A stretch of DNA of 33,244 nucleotides from Candidatus Latescibacterota bacterium (GTDB lineage Bacteria > Krumholzibacteriota > Krumholzibacteriia > Krumholzibacteriales > Krumholzibacteriaceae). Below, piece after piece: positions 7,004 through 15,078 of this stretch (position 1 is its first letter; every line of letters begins with the position of its first letter). A program made the translations under genes and the position numbers. The notes below the pieces were generated by a model, which ran no database searches, was not told the origin of the DNA, and saw only the letters and a program-made list of their open reading frames with translations. The stretch covers positions 1-33,244 of the forward strand of contig JAHOYU010000147.1 in assembly GCA_019038625.1 (NCBI GenBank), given 5' to 3'.

Positions 7004-8938
7004 ATGGATAATAGATATGAAATAATAGTTGTCGGAGGAGGCCATGCCGGATGCGAGGCTGCCCTGGCTGCCGCAAGGATGGGTATCTCGACATTGCTGG
7101 TGACTATAAGCGAGGCTGATATAGCACGGATGCCGTGCAATCCGGCCATAGGAGGTCTGGCGAAAGGACAGCTGGTCCGAGAGATCGACGCTCTGGGGGG
7201 AGAGATGGGTGTCTGTATCGACAGCGCGGGCATACAGTTCAGAATGTTGAACCGGGGGAAAGGGCCCGCCGTCTGGTCACCAAGAGCTCAGGCCGACAAG
7301 AAGATATACCACGAAAAAATGCTCACGACTCTTCGTGAATGCAGGAATCTCGAACTCATGGAAGCGGAGGTGTCGAGGCTCGAAGTATCGGGAGGCAAGG
7401 TGACTGGAGTTGTAGTCGCGGGAGGCACGACGGTAGCGGCGGAAAAAGTCATCCTGGCCCTGGGGACATTTCCAAACGGGCTTATGCATATAGGGGAGAA
7501 GCAGATACCGGGTGGTCGGGAAGGAGAGCCGCCTTCGTGCTCACTTTCAGACGCGATGTCAGAACTCGGGCTGGAACGAAAAAGGCTAAAAACGGGGACT
7601 CCGGCCAGGCTGGCGAGGGACACCATCGATTATTCCTGCTGCGAAGAACAGCCCGGAGACCCGGAGCCCATGCCATTTTCCTTCAGGACCGACAGGCTCG
7701 AAGTCGACCAGGTAAGCTGCCATATAACATATACAGGTGAGAAGACTCACGAACTGATAAAGAAGAATATCGGGAGATCGCCGTTGTTCTCCGGGCAGAT
7801 AGAGGGTGTCGGGCCGAGGTATTGTCCATCGATCGAGGACAAGGTGGTCCGCTTTCCGGATAGACAGAGGCACCAGATATTTCTGGAGCCGGAGGGCAGG
7901 GATAGCGAAGAGATATATATTAATGGTATGTCGACAAGCCTTCCTGTCGATGTCCAGGCTGAAATGATCTCATCGGTGCCGGGCCTGGAGAACGCAAGGA
8001 TCATCCGGTACGGGTATGCGATAGAATATGATTTTTTTCCTCCATGGCAGATCCATTCGACCCTGGAATCGCGAAAGATCGGTGGACTTTACATGGCAGG
8101 GCAGGTCAACGGTACTTCGGGGTACGAGGAAGCTGCGGCACAGGGGCTTTGGGCGGGGATAAATGCGGTCCTGGATATAAGGGGCGATCTTCCATTCAGA
8201 CTTGGAAGACACCAGGCATACGCTGGCGTGATGGTAGATGACCTGATAACAAAGGATATTGATGAACCTTACAGGATGTTCACCTCAAGAGCGGAACACC
8301 GGCTTCTCCTGCGGCAGGACAACGCGGACGAAAGGCTGATGAGGTATGGGGCCAGGTTCGGGCTTCTGGAGCGGAAGATGTGGGAGGAGATGATCGACCG
8401 CAAAAAGAATGTACATAATGCTGCTCGAAGGCTGGAGAGAATAATGATATCTGCAAGCGACGCAAGCAACATCCTTGAAAGATCAGGGGCGCCGGGAGTG
8501 AAAGAGGCGAAAAGGGCATCAAAACTTCTTCAGAGGCCGGAGCTTGGGATCGAAGACCTCGAAGCGGTTCTGCCAGAAGGGCTTCGAGGCCTCTCCAAGA
8601 GAGAGAAGGAGATGCTCTCAATCGACCTTAAGTACGAGGGATACATAAAGAGACAGAAAAAAACGGCCCAGAAGATCATGAGAATGGACAAGACGCGCAT
8701 TCCGGACAAGTTTTCATTTGAGATAGACGCGCTAAGTATGGAAGCGAGGGAAAAGCTGGAGAAGTTCAGGCCCGAGACACTGGGGCAGGCATCGAGGATC
8801 ACAGGGGTGAGGAATTCGGACCTTTCGGTGCTCATGGTCTATCTCGGGCGGCATTTCCCCGATGGGGAGGATAGGCAAGGCTCCGGGGCGGGAGAAGCCA
8901 ACTCCTTCCGAAGAAAAGGTAAAGGGGGCGGGAGATGA
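7004..8938 (+). CDS. mnmG: tRNA uridine-5-carboxymethylaminomethyl enzyme MnmG (GidA)
   Basis: MnmG is the FAD- and NADH-dependent partner of MnmE in the cmnm5U34 tRNA modification. The 644-residue product has the N-terminal FAD-binding motif [17 protein letters not shown] (from residue 11), the signature [21 protein letters not shown], a second family signature [19 protein letters not shown] and the C-terminal helical domain that contacts MnmE and tRNA. Length is slightly over 620-630, explained by a Gly/Arg-rich tail. The ribosome-binding site is weak. The end overlaps rsmG by four bases (ATGA), suggesting coupled translation. Confidence 0.97.
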   Translation: MDNRYEIIVVGGGHAGCEAALAAARMGISTLLVTISEADIARMPCNPAIGGLAKGQLVREIDALGGEMGVCIDSAGIQFRMLNRGKGPAVWSPRAQADKKIYHEKMLTTLRECRNLELMEAEVSRLEVSGGKVTGVVVAGGTTVAAEKVILALGTFPNGLMHIGEKQIPGGREGEPPSCSLSDAMSELGLERKRLKTGTPARLARDTIDYSCCEEQPGDPEPMPFSFRTDRLEVDQVSCHITYTGEKTHELIKKNIGRSPLFSGQIEGVGPRYCPSIEDKVVRFPDRQRHQIFLEPEGRDSEEIYINGMSTSLPVDVQAEMISSVPGLENARIIRYGYAIEYDFFPPWQIHSTLESRKIGGLYMAGQVNGTSGYEEAAAQGLWAGINAVLDIRGDLPFRLGRHQAYAGVMVDDLITKDIDEPYRMFTSRAEHRLLLRQDNADERLMRYGARFGLLERKMWEEMIDRKKNVHNAARRLERIMISASDASNILERSGAPGVKEAKRASKLLQRPELGIEDLEAVLPEGLRGLSKREKEMLSIDLKYEGYIKRQKKTAQKIMRMDKTRIPDKFSFEIDALSMEAREKLEKFRPETLGQASRITGVRNSDLSVLMVYLGRHFPDGEDRQGSGAGEANSFRRKGKGGGR

Positions 8939-9609
8939 GTGACGCAAAAGACGAGCACGAAAAGATCGTGGGGGCGATTCTCGAAGGATCTCCTTTCGGG
9001 TTACAGGACAATGCCCTTGTCATGCTGAACCACTTTGTGTCGGAGTATCTACACTGGGGCCGCAGCATACATCTTGTAAGCAGGCGTGACCCCGGCTCTT
9101 CTCTGGCCACCCAGATTGTAGAATCACTGTTTATGCTGGATTTCGCCGGGAACCTGCTTTCCGGGAGAGGTGGTGGACCTTTTCAGGTCGCTGATGTCGG
9201 TTCGGGTTACGGATTTCCGGGCCTGGTGTGGAGCCTGGTGCGGGAGGACATGGATATAACGCTGGTAGAAAGAAAAGAAAAATGTGTCTCCTTCCTGGAG
9301 ATGATGATCTCGAGGATCGGCATGGGAAGGGTCCAGGTGATGAGGGCCGATGCGGGAAAGATTGATATACCACAGAGGTTCGATCTGGTGACGACAAAGG
9401 CGGCCGGCAGGCTTTCCGACGCCATCCCCATCGTATCCGGCCTGATGAATGATGATGGGCTTTACGTTACGATAAAGGAGGCGGCCTGGGAATGGGAAGT
9501 GGATGGGTTAGATTTGCGTGGGATGGTGCTGGTCTCCAGAGAGGATCTTCCGGGAAAGACCGGGGTATTGCTGGCATTTGGAAAAGAGGGCTGGGACGAT
9601 ACGCGATGA
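8935..9609 (+). CDS. rsmG: 16S rRNA (guanine-527-N7) methyltransferase RsmG
   Basis: RsmG (GidB) methylates N7 of G527 in 16S rRNA using S-adenosylmethionine. The 224-residue protein has the SAM-binding motif [12 protein letters not shown] (about 85-96; GSGAGFPG in most homologues), the following acidic residue in [14 protein letters not shown] (Glu112) and a KAAG segment where many homologues have SRAVA. It is somewhat divergent but the fold pattern and position, directly after mnmG with an ATGA overlap, fix the identity. The upstream domain carries the usual LxHF-x8-W-x3-IHLVS pattern. It ends the origin block before the parS sites. Confidence 0.93.
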   Translation: MSDAKDEHEKIVGAILEGSPFGLQDNALVMLNHFVSEYLHWGRSIHLVSRRDPGSSLATQIVESLFMLDFAGNLLSGRGGGPFQVADVGSGYGFPGLVWSLVREDMDITLVERKEKCVSFLEMMISRIGMGRVQVMRADAGKIDIPQRFDLVTTKAAGRLSDAIPIVSGLMNDDGLYVTIKEAAWEWEVDGLDLRGMVLVSREDLPGKTGVLLAFGKEGWDDTR

Positions 9610-9668
9610 TTCCACCGAAAAGCATGCTTTTTTAGTCCCTCGACGAGATGATCGCAGTTGGATCCCGG

Positions 9669-9684
9669 TGTTTCATGTGAAACA
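9669..9684. promoter_or_regulatory. parS: parS site 1 (one base off consensus)
   Basis: TGTTTCATGTGAAACA differs from the canonical palindrome only at one central base (C to T), which breaks perfect symmetry. ParB family proteins bind this site. It lies exactly 50 bp upstream of the second, perfect copy and about 1.4 kb upstream of parA. Confidence 0.85.
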
Positions 9685-9718
9685 TTTATCCCCGGTAGCC
9701 CGCCGACGCCTTGCCGGG

Positions 9719-9734
9719 TGTTTCACGTGAAACA
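9719..9734. promoter_or_regulatory. parS: parS site 2 (perfect consensus)
   Basis: TGTTTCACGTGAAACA is the canonical 16-bp parS palindrome recognised by chromosomal ParB. It lies between rsmG and the lipoprotein gene, 31 bp upstream of the -35 element of the promoter at 9766-9794, so ParB loading here could also influence that promoter (inference). Confidence 0.95.
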
Positions 9735-9765
9735 GGCACTGGGGGAAGCGAAGGACACTTTTTAA

Positions 9766-9794
9766 TTGATTTCCACGACGGGCCTGTCTATAAT
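9766..9794 (+). promoter_or_regulatory. Sigma-70-type promoter for lipoprotein-parAB unit
   Basis: TTGATT (9766-9771) and a perfect -10 TATAAT (9789-9794) are separated by the ideal 17 bp. A GAGGAG ribosome-binding site (9817-9822) and the start codon at 9829 follow. It is the only clear promoter seen before the lipoprotein-parA-parB-M23-bactofilin run. Confidence 0.75.
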
Positions 9795-9828
9795 CCTGTA
9801 GGCCCCACAATTATCCGAGGAGAAAAAT

Positions 9829-11028
9829 ATGCGTCATATTTCGTGGTATTTCAAGGCATTAGTGGTTTGTGTCGTGTTTGCCGGGGTCGCCGGTTGTGAC
9901 GACTCGGTGGACTTTAAAAACGCTACTCCGGGGAGCATTACCATAACAAAGGATCTTTGTTATCTGTCGGGAGGGGACGTAGTCGAGCTTAACTCTTCCG
10001 CCACCGATCCCGACGAAGACGAGATCTCTTTCGGCTGGGCGGCTACAGGGGGAGTTTTTAGTCCGGTTTCCGGCGAGGGGCGCAGCGTGACCTGGACGGC
10101 GCCGACAGAATCCGGGACATATACGCTGACCTTGAGTGTCTTCGACGGAATCGATACGGGAAGCAAGTCGATCGATATCGAAGTCGGCGAGGTGATACTT
10201 CTGCTGCCCGGGAGCAACGAATATTTCGATAACGGATCATACTATATATACAGTCAGGCGGCACATATTACGGTCAGGTTCCTGACGTCTCTAATCCTCC
10301 ACGAGGGCGTAACCATCATATTCGACAACGAATATGCAGGCATTACTGTCGAAGGAGATTTCCAGGCTCTCGGGAAACCGGGCAACCCGGTTGTTTTAAG
10401 GACAAACTATTGTCCAGGAGATTCGGAAGAAGAATGGGAGGGAGTCAAGTTTCAGGGCGAACACGCAATCGGTATAATGAAATATTGTGAGATCAGCAAT
10501 GCTTACACCGGTGTTTCTGTGCGGGACTATGCGACAGTCACCCTTGATACGATCAGCATATCTGATAGTGCAGAATTCGGTATCGAGATATACAACATGT
10601 CTAATGTAGAGATAACAGGGTGTAAAATATGGGATAACGGCCGCGGAATACGCAGTAACGATTCCGATGTCACGATCAGGAATTCGTCGATCCGATACAA
10701 TTACCAGTTTGGAATACATGCCGGCGGAGAAGCCGCTCCAAATCTGGATATAGAATACAGCAACGTCTCGAACAATGTTGAAGGGTTCCTTCTCTCCGAC
10801 GCCGCACGGCCGCGGGTCAAAAACTGCTCGATATTCTTAAATGAGGCTGGGATTAACAAATATGGGGTCCGGCTTTATGAATACGATGGTGGAGGGGTGC
10901 TTGATTTTACAGAAAACTTCTGGGGAGAGACCACATACGGTTCAATAGCGGCCATGATACATACACAGGGTGGTAACGCTACGGTTGATTTTAGTGACTG
11001 GCTGGATGAATCCCCGGCGGAAAACTAG
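9829..11028 (+). CDS. Lipoprotein with Ig/PKD-like and right-handed beta-helix domains
   Basis: The function is unknown. The 399-residue product starts with a lipoprotein signal peptide: a hydrophobic stretch ending in the lipobox VAGC (Cys23). Next comes a PKD/cadherin-like beta-sandwich (about 38-118; typical pieces are [11 protein letters not shown] and [12 protein letters not shown]). From about 150 to 370 runs a repetitive segment of short beta strands with many Asn, Ile, Gly and Ser (for example [16 protein letters not shown]), the pattern of a parallel right-handed beta helix (NosD/PbH1 type). Such helices bind or process polysaccharides in some families, but no catalytic residues are evident. 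It probably sits on the periplasmic or outer face of the envelope. A strong GAGGAG site precedes the ATG, and the stop is 16 bp before the parA start, so it is probably cotranscribed with parAB. Confidence 0.85.
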   Translation: MRHISWYFKALVVCVVFAGVAGCDDSVDFKNATPGSITITKDLCYLSGGDVVELNSSATDPDEDEISFGWAATGGVFSPVSGEGRSVTWTAPTESGTYTLTLSVFDGIDTGSKSIDIEVGEVILLLPGSNEYFDNGSYYIYSQAAHITVRFLTSLILHEGVTIIFDNEYAGITVEGDFQALGKPGNPVVLRTNYCPGDSEEEWEGVKFQGEHAIGIMKYCEISNAYTGVSVRDYATVTLDTISISDSAEFGIEIYNMSNVEITGCKIWDNGRGIRSNDSDVTIRNSSIRYNYQFGIHAGGEAAPNLDIEYSNVSNNVEGFLLSDAARPRVKNCSIFLNEAGINKYGVRLYEYDGGGVLDFTENFWGETTYGSIAAMIHTQGGNATVDFSDWLDESPAEN

Positions 11029-11044
11029 AGGAAAGACAATTTAT

Positions 11045-11854
11045 ATGAAGGGTAAGATGGGAAAAATAATAGCGATAGCCAATCAGAAGGGTGGGGTCGG
11101 GAAGACGACTACGGCCGTCAACCTGAGTGCCAGCCTGGGAGTGCTGGAAAAGAAGGTCCTTCTCGTTGACAGTGACCCCCAGGCCAACGCCAGCAGCGGC
11201 CTGGGAGTGAGGGCCCTGGAAGGCGACAAAACGGTATATGAAGTGCTTATAGGAGAAGCTGAGGCGGGCAATGTCATTGTCAATACAGAGCTTATGGACT
11301 TGCTCCCTTCACATCCCAGGCTGATAGGCGCCGAGATCGAGCTTGTTTCCCAGATAGCCCGTGAGAGAAAATTGAAATCAGCCCTGATGGGAATAAGAGA
11401 AAGATACGATTTTGTCATAATAGATTGCCCACCAAGCCTCGGGCTTATTACCCTCAATACACTTACGGCGGCTGATTCGATCCTTATCCCGATCCAGTGT
11501 GAATATTATGCACTCGAGGGGTTGAGCCAGCTGCTCAGCACCATAAGGATGGTACAGAAACACCTCAATCCCGACCTTGCGATAGAAGGTGTCCTGCTGA
11601 CCATGTTCGACAAGCGGTTAAGGCTTTCCAGCCAGGTGGCTGACGAAGCAATATCATATTTTGGAGAAAAGGTGTATGACAGCATCATTCCCAGAAATGT
11701 CAGGTTGAGCGAATGTCCGAGTTTCGGGATGCCTGTGATCCTCTACGATGTACAGAGTTCGGGAGCTAAAAGCTATCTGAAGCTGGCGACTGAACTGATC
11801 GAGAAGCAGAATTCGGGTTCGGCAGAGATAGCTGCCAGTGGGGGAGGTGGATGA
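11045..11854 (+). CDS. parA: Chromosome-partitioning ATPase ParA (Soj)
   Basis: ParA is the DNA-bound ATPase that, with ParB-parS, segregates the newly copied origin. From the ATG at 11045 the protein is 269 residues. It has the deviant Walker [16 protein letters not shown] (about 13-27, with the signature lysine before GG), the switch [10 protein letters not shown] (about 41-50) and Walker [16 protein letters not shown]. An SD-like AGAGGAAAG (11027-11035) overlaps the stop of the lipoprotein gene; an alternative ATG at 11057 with AAGGG upstream is possible. Upstream in-frame codons lie inside the previous gene and are unlikely. Its 3' end is coupled to parB. It lies about 1.3 kb from the parS pair. 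Confidence 0.96.
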   Translation: MKGKMGKIIAIANQKGGVGKTTTAVNLSASLGVLEKKVLLVDSDPQANASSGLGVRALEGDKTVYEVLIGEAEAGNVIVNTELMDLLPSHPRLIGAEIELVSQIARERKLKSALMGIRERYDFVIIDCPPSLGLITLNTLTAADSILIPIQCEYYALEGLSQLLSTIRMVQKHLNPDLAIEGVLLTMFDKRLRLSSQVADEAISYFGEKVYDSIIPRNVRLSECPSFGMPVILYDVQSSGAKSYLKLATELIEKQNSGSAEIAASGGGG

Positions 11855-11855
11855 T

Positions 11856-12713
11856 TTGAGAAAGAAAGTTCTTGGTCGAGGCTTGGAAGCTCTTATCTCA
11901 CAAGACCTTAAAGATAGCATTGCGGAGACTGAGCGAGTCCGGGAGATCGAGCTTGGAGAGATAGATCCCAACCCTCACCAGCCGAGGGACCACTTCGACG
12001 ACAGGCATCTGGATGAGCTGGCCGAATCTATAAAAAAGAATGGTGTACTTCAGCCCGTGGTCGTCAGGAGGGCTGGAGACAGATATCAGCTGATCGTGGG
12101 CGAGAGAAGGCTCAGGGCTTCAGGAATTGCCGGAAAGAATACAATTCCTGCCATAGTACGGAATGTCGATGACGATGACGCGCTGAAGCTGGCTCTGTTG
12201 GAGAACCTGCAGAGAGAGGATCTTAATCCGATAGAAGAAGCAAGGGGATATATCGCCCTCAGGCAGCGTACCGGATTGTCTGACAAGGAGATAGCAGCAA
12301 TACTTGGAAAGAACAGAAGTACTGTCGCGAATACTATAAGGCTTCTTAACCTGCCCGCCGAAGTGGTCGGGCTGATCGAGGAAGGTCGTCTCAGGGCGGG
12401 CCATGCCAGGGCCATACTCTCGGTCGATGGTGAAAAGGAACAGATAGCGTGGGCTAGAAAGGTCGTTGAGGACGGATTTACGGTGAGAGATATAGAGCTG
12501 GCCGTGAAACCGGAAAAGAAGAAAAGGCGCAGGAAAAAGAGTGCAAGCCGTGATCCGGTCCTTGCGGAGTTCGAGGAAAGGCTTGAGACAGTGCTTGGTA
12601 CAAGGGTGAGGATCCTCCCGAGAAAAAAAGGAGGACTGATCACAATTGAGTTCTTCTCCGACGATGACCTCGAGAGCATCCTGGAGAGGATAGGAGTAGA
12701 TATCACCCTTTAG
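11856..12713 (+). CDS. parB: Chromosome-partitioning protein ParB (Spo0J), CTPase fold
   Basis: ParB loads at parS, spreads as a CTP-dependent clamp and stimulates ParA. I place the start at the TTG at 11856 because a near-perfect GGAGGT (11843-11848) sits seven bases ahead and it gives the family N-terminus M-RKKVLGRGLEALI; a GTG at 11838 would add six residues. The 285-residue protein has the ParA-contacting N-terminus, the CTP-binding GERRLRA motif (82-88), ENLQREDLNPIEEA (116-129), a helix-turn-helix (about 141-164), a basic KKKRRRKK linker (221-228) and a C-terminal dimerisation domain. It starts one base after the parA stop. Confidence 0.95.
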   Translation: MRKKVLGRGLEALISQDLKDSIAETERVREIELGEIDPNPHQPRDHFDDRHLDELAESIKKNGVLQPVVVRRAGDRYQLIVGERRLRASGIAGKNTIPAIVRNVDDDDALKLALLENLQREDLNPIEEARGYIALRQRTGLSDKEIAAILGKNRSTVANTIRLLNLPAEVVGLIEEGRLRAGHARAILSVDGEKEQIAWARKVVEDGFTVRDIELAVKPEKKKRRRKKSASRDPVLAEFEERLETVLGTRVRILPRKKGGLITIEFFSDDDLESILERIGVDITL

Positions 12714-12759
12714 GTTCAAGCGGCTCCGGAGTCGCATAGGGCGGAAGATCGGGAATAAG

Positions 12760-13539
12760 ATGGAAAAAGAGACATTCTCCATTATCGTCGTACCTCACGA
12801 TATCAAAAAGACGAGGACCTACAAGGTCCCCTACAGGACGTTTTATACCGTAACAACGTTTCTTGCGATAGGGCTTGTTGCAATGGTTGTTTTTCTAAGC
12901 ACTTACGGAAAACTGCTGGTAAAGACGCGGGAGACTCTCATGCTCGAGCGACAGGTGAGAGAGTTGACGGTAAGGAATGAGAAGATAAGCGAGGTCATCC
13001 GAAATCTTTCGGAGATACATGCTATGGATCTGAAAGTGAGAGGGATGCTTGGCCTCGATATAGCAGAAGAAGACAGGCGGGCACTTGATAGCACATCACC
13101 GGCGGTAACTGCCGGAGAAACACAGCTTGAGAATGAAAAAACACAGATGCTGAGGGCGATACCCAGCTTTTGGCCTGTAAGAGGCTTTATTACAAAAGGT
13201 TACAACCTTGGGCGAGGGGAAGGAGACCCCACATATCATCCGGGGATCGACATTGGTGTGGAGCGGGGAGTGCCTGTGCGAGCGGCAGCTTCCGGGGTAG
13301 TGATCGATGTGGGGTGGGACGATATCTACGGATATATTGTTCAGATAGACCATGGGTACGGAATAAAAACTCTTTACGGACACAACGACAGGCTGGTAGT
13401 AATAAAGGGAGAACGGGTGGGTCGGGGACAGACGATAGCCCACGCTGGAAGCACGGGAAGGAGTACAGCTCCGCACCTGCATTTCGAGGTCACACAGGAT
13501 AACATCCAGGTGGACCCTTTAAAATACCTTTTAAAATGA
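12760..13539 (+). CDS. Membrane-anchored M23 (LytM-type) peptidoglycan endopeptidase
   Basis: M23 peptidases cleave peptide cross-links in peptidoglycan or, if inactive, regulate amidases. The 259-residue product has a cytoplasmic N-terminus, one membrane span (about 29-50), a coiled-coil-like stretch (about 52-85) and a C-terminal M23 domain (about 138-256). All zinc and catalytic positions are present: HPGID (His160, Asp164), GHN (His208) and HLHFE (His239, His241), so activity is expected. It lies 46 bp after parB, and its stop codon overlaps the ribosome-binding site of the bactofilin gene. M23-bactofilin pairing is a known theme in cell-shape control (Helicobacter Csd1-CcmA); the same partnership is inferred here. 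Confidence 0.93.
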   Translation: MEKETFSIIVVPHDIKKTRTYKVPYRTFYTVTTFLAIGLVAMVVFLSTYGKLLVKTRETLMLERQVRELTVRNEKISEVIRNLSEIHAMDLKVRGMLGLDIAEEDRRALDSTSPAVTAGETQLENEKTQMLRAIPSFWPVRGFITKGYNLGRGEGDPTYHPGIDIGVERGVPVRAAASGVVIDVGWDDIYGYIVQIDHGYGIKTLYGHNDRLVVIKGERVGRGQTIAHAGSTGRSTAPHLHFEVTQDNIQVDPLKYLLK

Positions 13540-13548
13540 GGTCAATAG

Positions 13549-14025
13549 ATGAAAAAAAAGAATCAGATGAAAGGATTCTCAAAATTCACGAAAGAGGGTG
13601 AAGAAATGAACGGAGAAGGAAAGATGAATTCAATTATTGGGCAAGGGTGCAAGATCAAAGGTACGATCGATGTCAAGGAAGGTACTCTCAGGGTCGACGG
13701 AGAATTTGAGGGGACGATTAATTGTCCGGGAACTCTGGTCGTAGGTAAGGACGGAAAGGTCAATGCCGACGTGAATGTTGCAAGCGCTGTCATAGGCGGG
13801 AAGGTAAACGGAAATATAGACGCCAGGGAAAAGATCGAACTGCAGGCCGGGTCAAGGCTCGAAGGCGATATCAAGACTACGAGGCTTGTGATCGATGAAG
13901 GTGTGTTTTTCGAGGGCTCCTGCAAGATGAGTCCGGACAACAAAACGGCAACTCCGTCACATGTGCCCGGGAAAGAAGAGGCGCAAAAAGACAAAAAAAG
14001 CAATTCGAATGCTTGGGCTAAATAG
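13549..14025 (+). CDS. Bactofilin family cytoskeletal protein
   Basis: Bactofilins polymerise without nucleotide into membrane-associated filaments that position cell-wall enzymes or chromosome-partition proteins. The 158-residue product has a short charged N-terminal tail (1-26), a core right-handed beta-helix (about 27-128) made of repeated Gly- and Val-rich turns such as GTIDVKEGTLRVDGEFEGTI and KVNGNIDAREKIEL, and a Lys/Ser-rich disordered tail. The ATG at 13549 has a GAGGT site six bases upstream; an internal ATG at MNGEGKMNSIIG would trim the basic tail. It closes the par-M23 run and is followed by the bidirectional terminator. Length and core are typical. Confidence 0.92.
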   Translation: MKKKNQMKGFSKFTKEGEEMNGEGKMNSIIGQGCKIKGTIDVKEGTLRVDGEFEGTINCPGTLVVGKDGKVNADVNVASAVIGGKVNGNIDAREKIELQAGSRLEGDIKTTRLVIDEGVFFEGSCKMSPDNKTATPSHVPGKEEAQKDKKSNSNAWAK

Positions 14026-14149
14026 GAATAGATGCTTAATAACAAGAATGCCGGGTGTCGCAAATGTGCGGAATGTGTTGATGTGACAAGCTGACCGATG
14101 CATCAAATTAGATGTGAAGCGCGGACACACAGAGCAATTAGATAATAAG

Positions 14150-14177
14150 AAGCGGGAGCCCCCGGAGGCTCCCGCTT
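14150..14177. terminator. Bidirectional hairpin terminator between bactofilin and hsp20
   Basis: A perfect 11-bp stem (AAGCGGGAGCC and its complement) with a 6-base loop lies between the convergent ends of the bactofilin (+) and hsp20 (-) genes. On the plus strand it is followed by TTT, and on the minus strand by CTTATTATCT. The T-runs are weak, but position and GC-rich stem support a shared terminator. Confidence 0.75.
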
Positions 14178-14195
14178 TCGTGCAGGCTATTCAGA

Positions 14196-14645
14196 TCATT
14201 TGATGTTGACCTTTATCTCCTTCGGGATCGCCTTTTCGGTCTTCGGCACGGTGATGTTCAATACGCCGTTTTTGTACTCCGCATCGACTCCTTCCGGCTC
14301 GGTATTGTCGGGGAGAGTAAAAGACCTCTCGAAGCTTCCACAGTGTCTTTCGCAAAGATGATAGTTCTTCTCTGTCGCCTTCTCTTCTTTCTTCTTCTCG
14401 CCCCTTATCGTGAGGATGTTCTCCTGGACTTCGATGCTGATCTCGTCTTTGTCCCTTCCGGGTATTTCGGCCGATATCTCATAATTGTTCTCATGCTCCT
14501 GAATATCGACCCTGGGTGTCCAACCGCGATAGTCAGTGTCAAGCCTCCTTCTGTTCACCAGGAAAAGATTGTTGAAAATATCGTCCATCTCACCCTGAAG
14601 GGTCTTGAGGCCCGTCGTTTCCGGGTACCATCTCATCAGTCTCAT
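14196..14645 (-). CDS. Small heat-shock protein, Hsp20/alpha-crystallin family
   Basis: Small heat-shock proteins are ATP-independent holdases that bind unfolding proteins. The 149-residue product has a short N-terminal arm and an alpha-crystallin domain (about 43-135) with the hallmarks VDIQEHENNYEISAEIPG, the ER-x2-GSFERSF pattern (ERHCGSFERSF, with Cys102 where Tyr is usual) and YKNGVLNITVPK. An I-x-V/I type tail is at the end (IKVNIK). A GGAGGT site (14651-14656 on the plus strand as ACCTCC) precedes the ATG. It is alone on the minus strand, divergent from the S8 protease, and shares the terminator at 14150-14177. No CIRCE element was seen upstream. Confidence 0.95.
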   Translation of the reverse strand: MRLMRWYPETTGLKTLQGEMDDIFNNLFLVNRRRLDTDYRGWTPRVDIQEHENNYEISAEIPGRDKDEISIEVQENILTIRGEKKKEEKATEKNYHLCERHCGSFERSFTLPDNTEPEGVDAEYKNGVLNITVPKTEKAIPKEIKVNIK

Positions 14646-15078
14646 TCTGCACCTCCACTTTTACTTCTGCCTTTAGATCTTGTTTCCGATTCTTAAGCCT
14701 GTTGTCCGGACTTGGTAACAGTCAGGGCATGAGGCGTGCCAGAAAACAGTGTTATAACGCAACACATTATATAACAACAGAATAGAAAGTACTCGGGTAT
14801 GCCGATCTCGCCGTGGCGAGCGACTGGCTGCCACGCTGCCACAACGCGCTGCCACAATTGACGGCCGTGGCGTGCTGGGGCTGCCAGAATGGCATGTCTT
14901 TTATTGTCTGGTATGGCGGAAATGAGAAACCTGACAGACCCGGGATCGTCAATGAAGTTGCGGAAGGCAGGCTGTTAAGGGGCTAAAAGAAAGATAAAGA
15001 GGCTGCTGCATCATGCCGAAAAACCAGAAGGAGGATTATAAGGAAAGTTTTCTGACAGACGACAGGAAAAGAAATTAA
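14646..15078. other. 433-bp divergent intergenic region (hsp20 / S8 protease)
   Basis: No convincing gene is seen here. It contains four copies of GCTGCCA or CTGCCAC (14828-14834, 14836-14842, 14849-14855, 14880-14886), an inverted pair CGTGGC/GCCACG (14812-14817 and 14830-14835), a sigma-54-like element facing hsp20 (14726-14741) and a possible 21-codon frame (15013-15078) ending exactly at the S8 start. These suggest regulation of one or both flanking genes, but each is weak alone. Confidence 0.4.
14726..14741 (-). promoter_or_regulatory. Possible sigma-54 (-24/-12) promoter upstream of hsp20
   Basis: On the minus strand TGGCACGCCTCATGCC keeps the GG-N10-GC core of the -24/-12 consensus (TGGCACG-N4-TTGCW) with two mismatches in the -12 block. 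It points at hsp20 from about 80 bp upstream of the start codon. Without knowledge of rpoN in this genome it is only a candidate. Confidence 0.3.

Noticed and set aside
9618-9633. AAAAGCATGCTTTT palindrome then TT after rsmG, considered as a terminator
   Set aside because: Only about five A-U pairs can form around a four-base loop, too weak to call.
9711-9899. Open frame running through the second parS site
   Set aside because: It overlaps the parS site, promoter and lipoprotein signal sequence in another frame; no family features.
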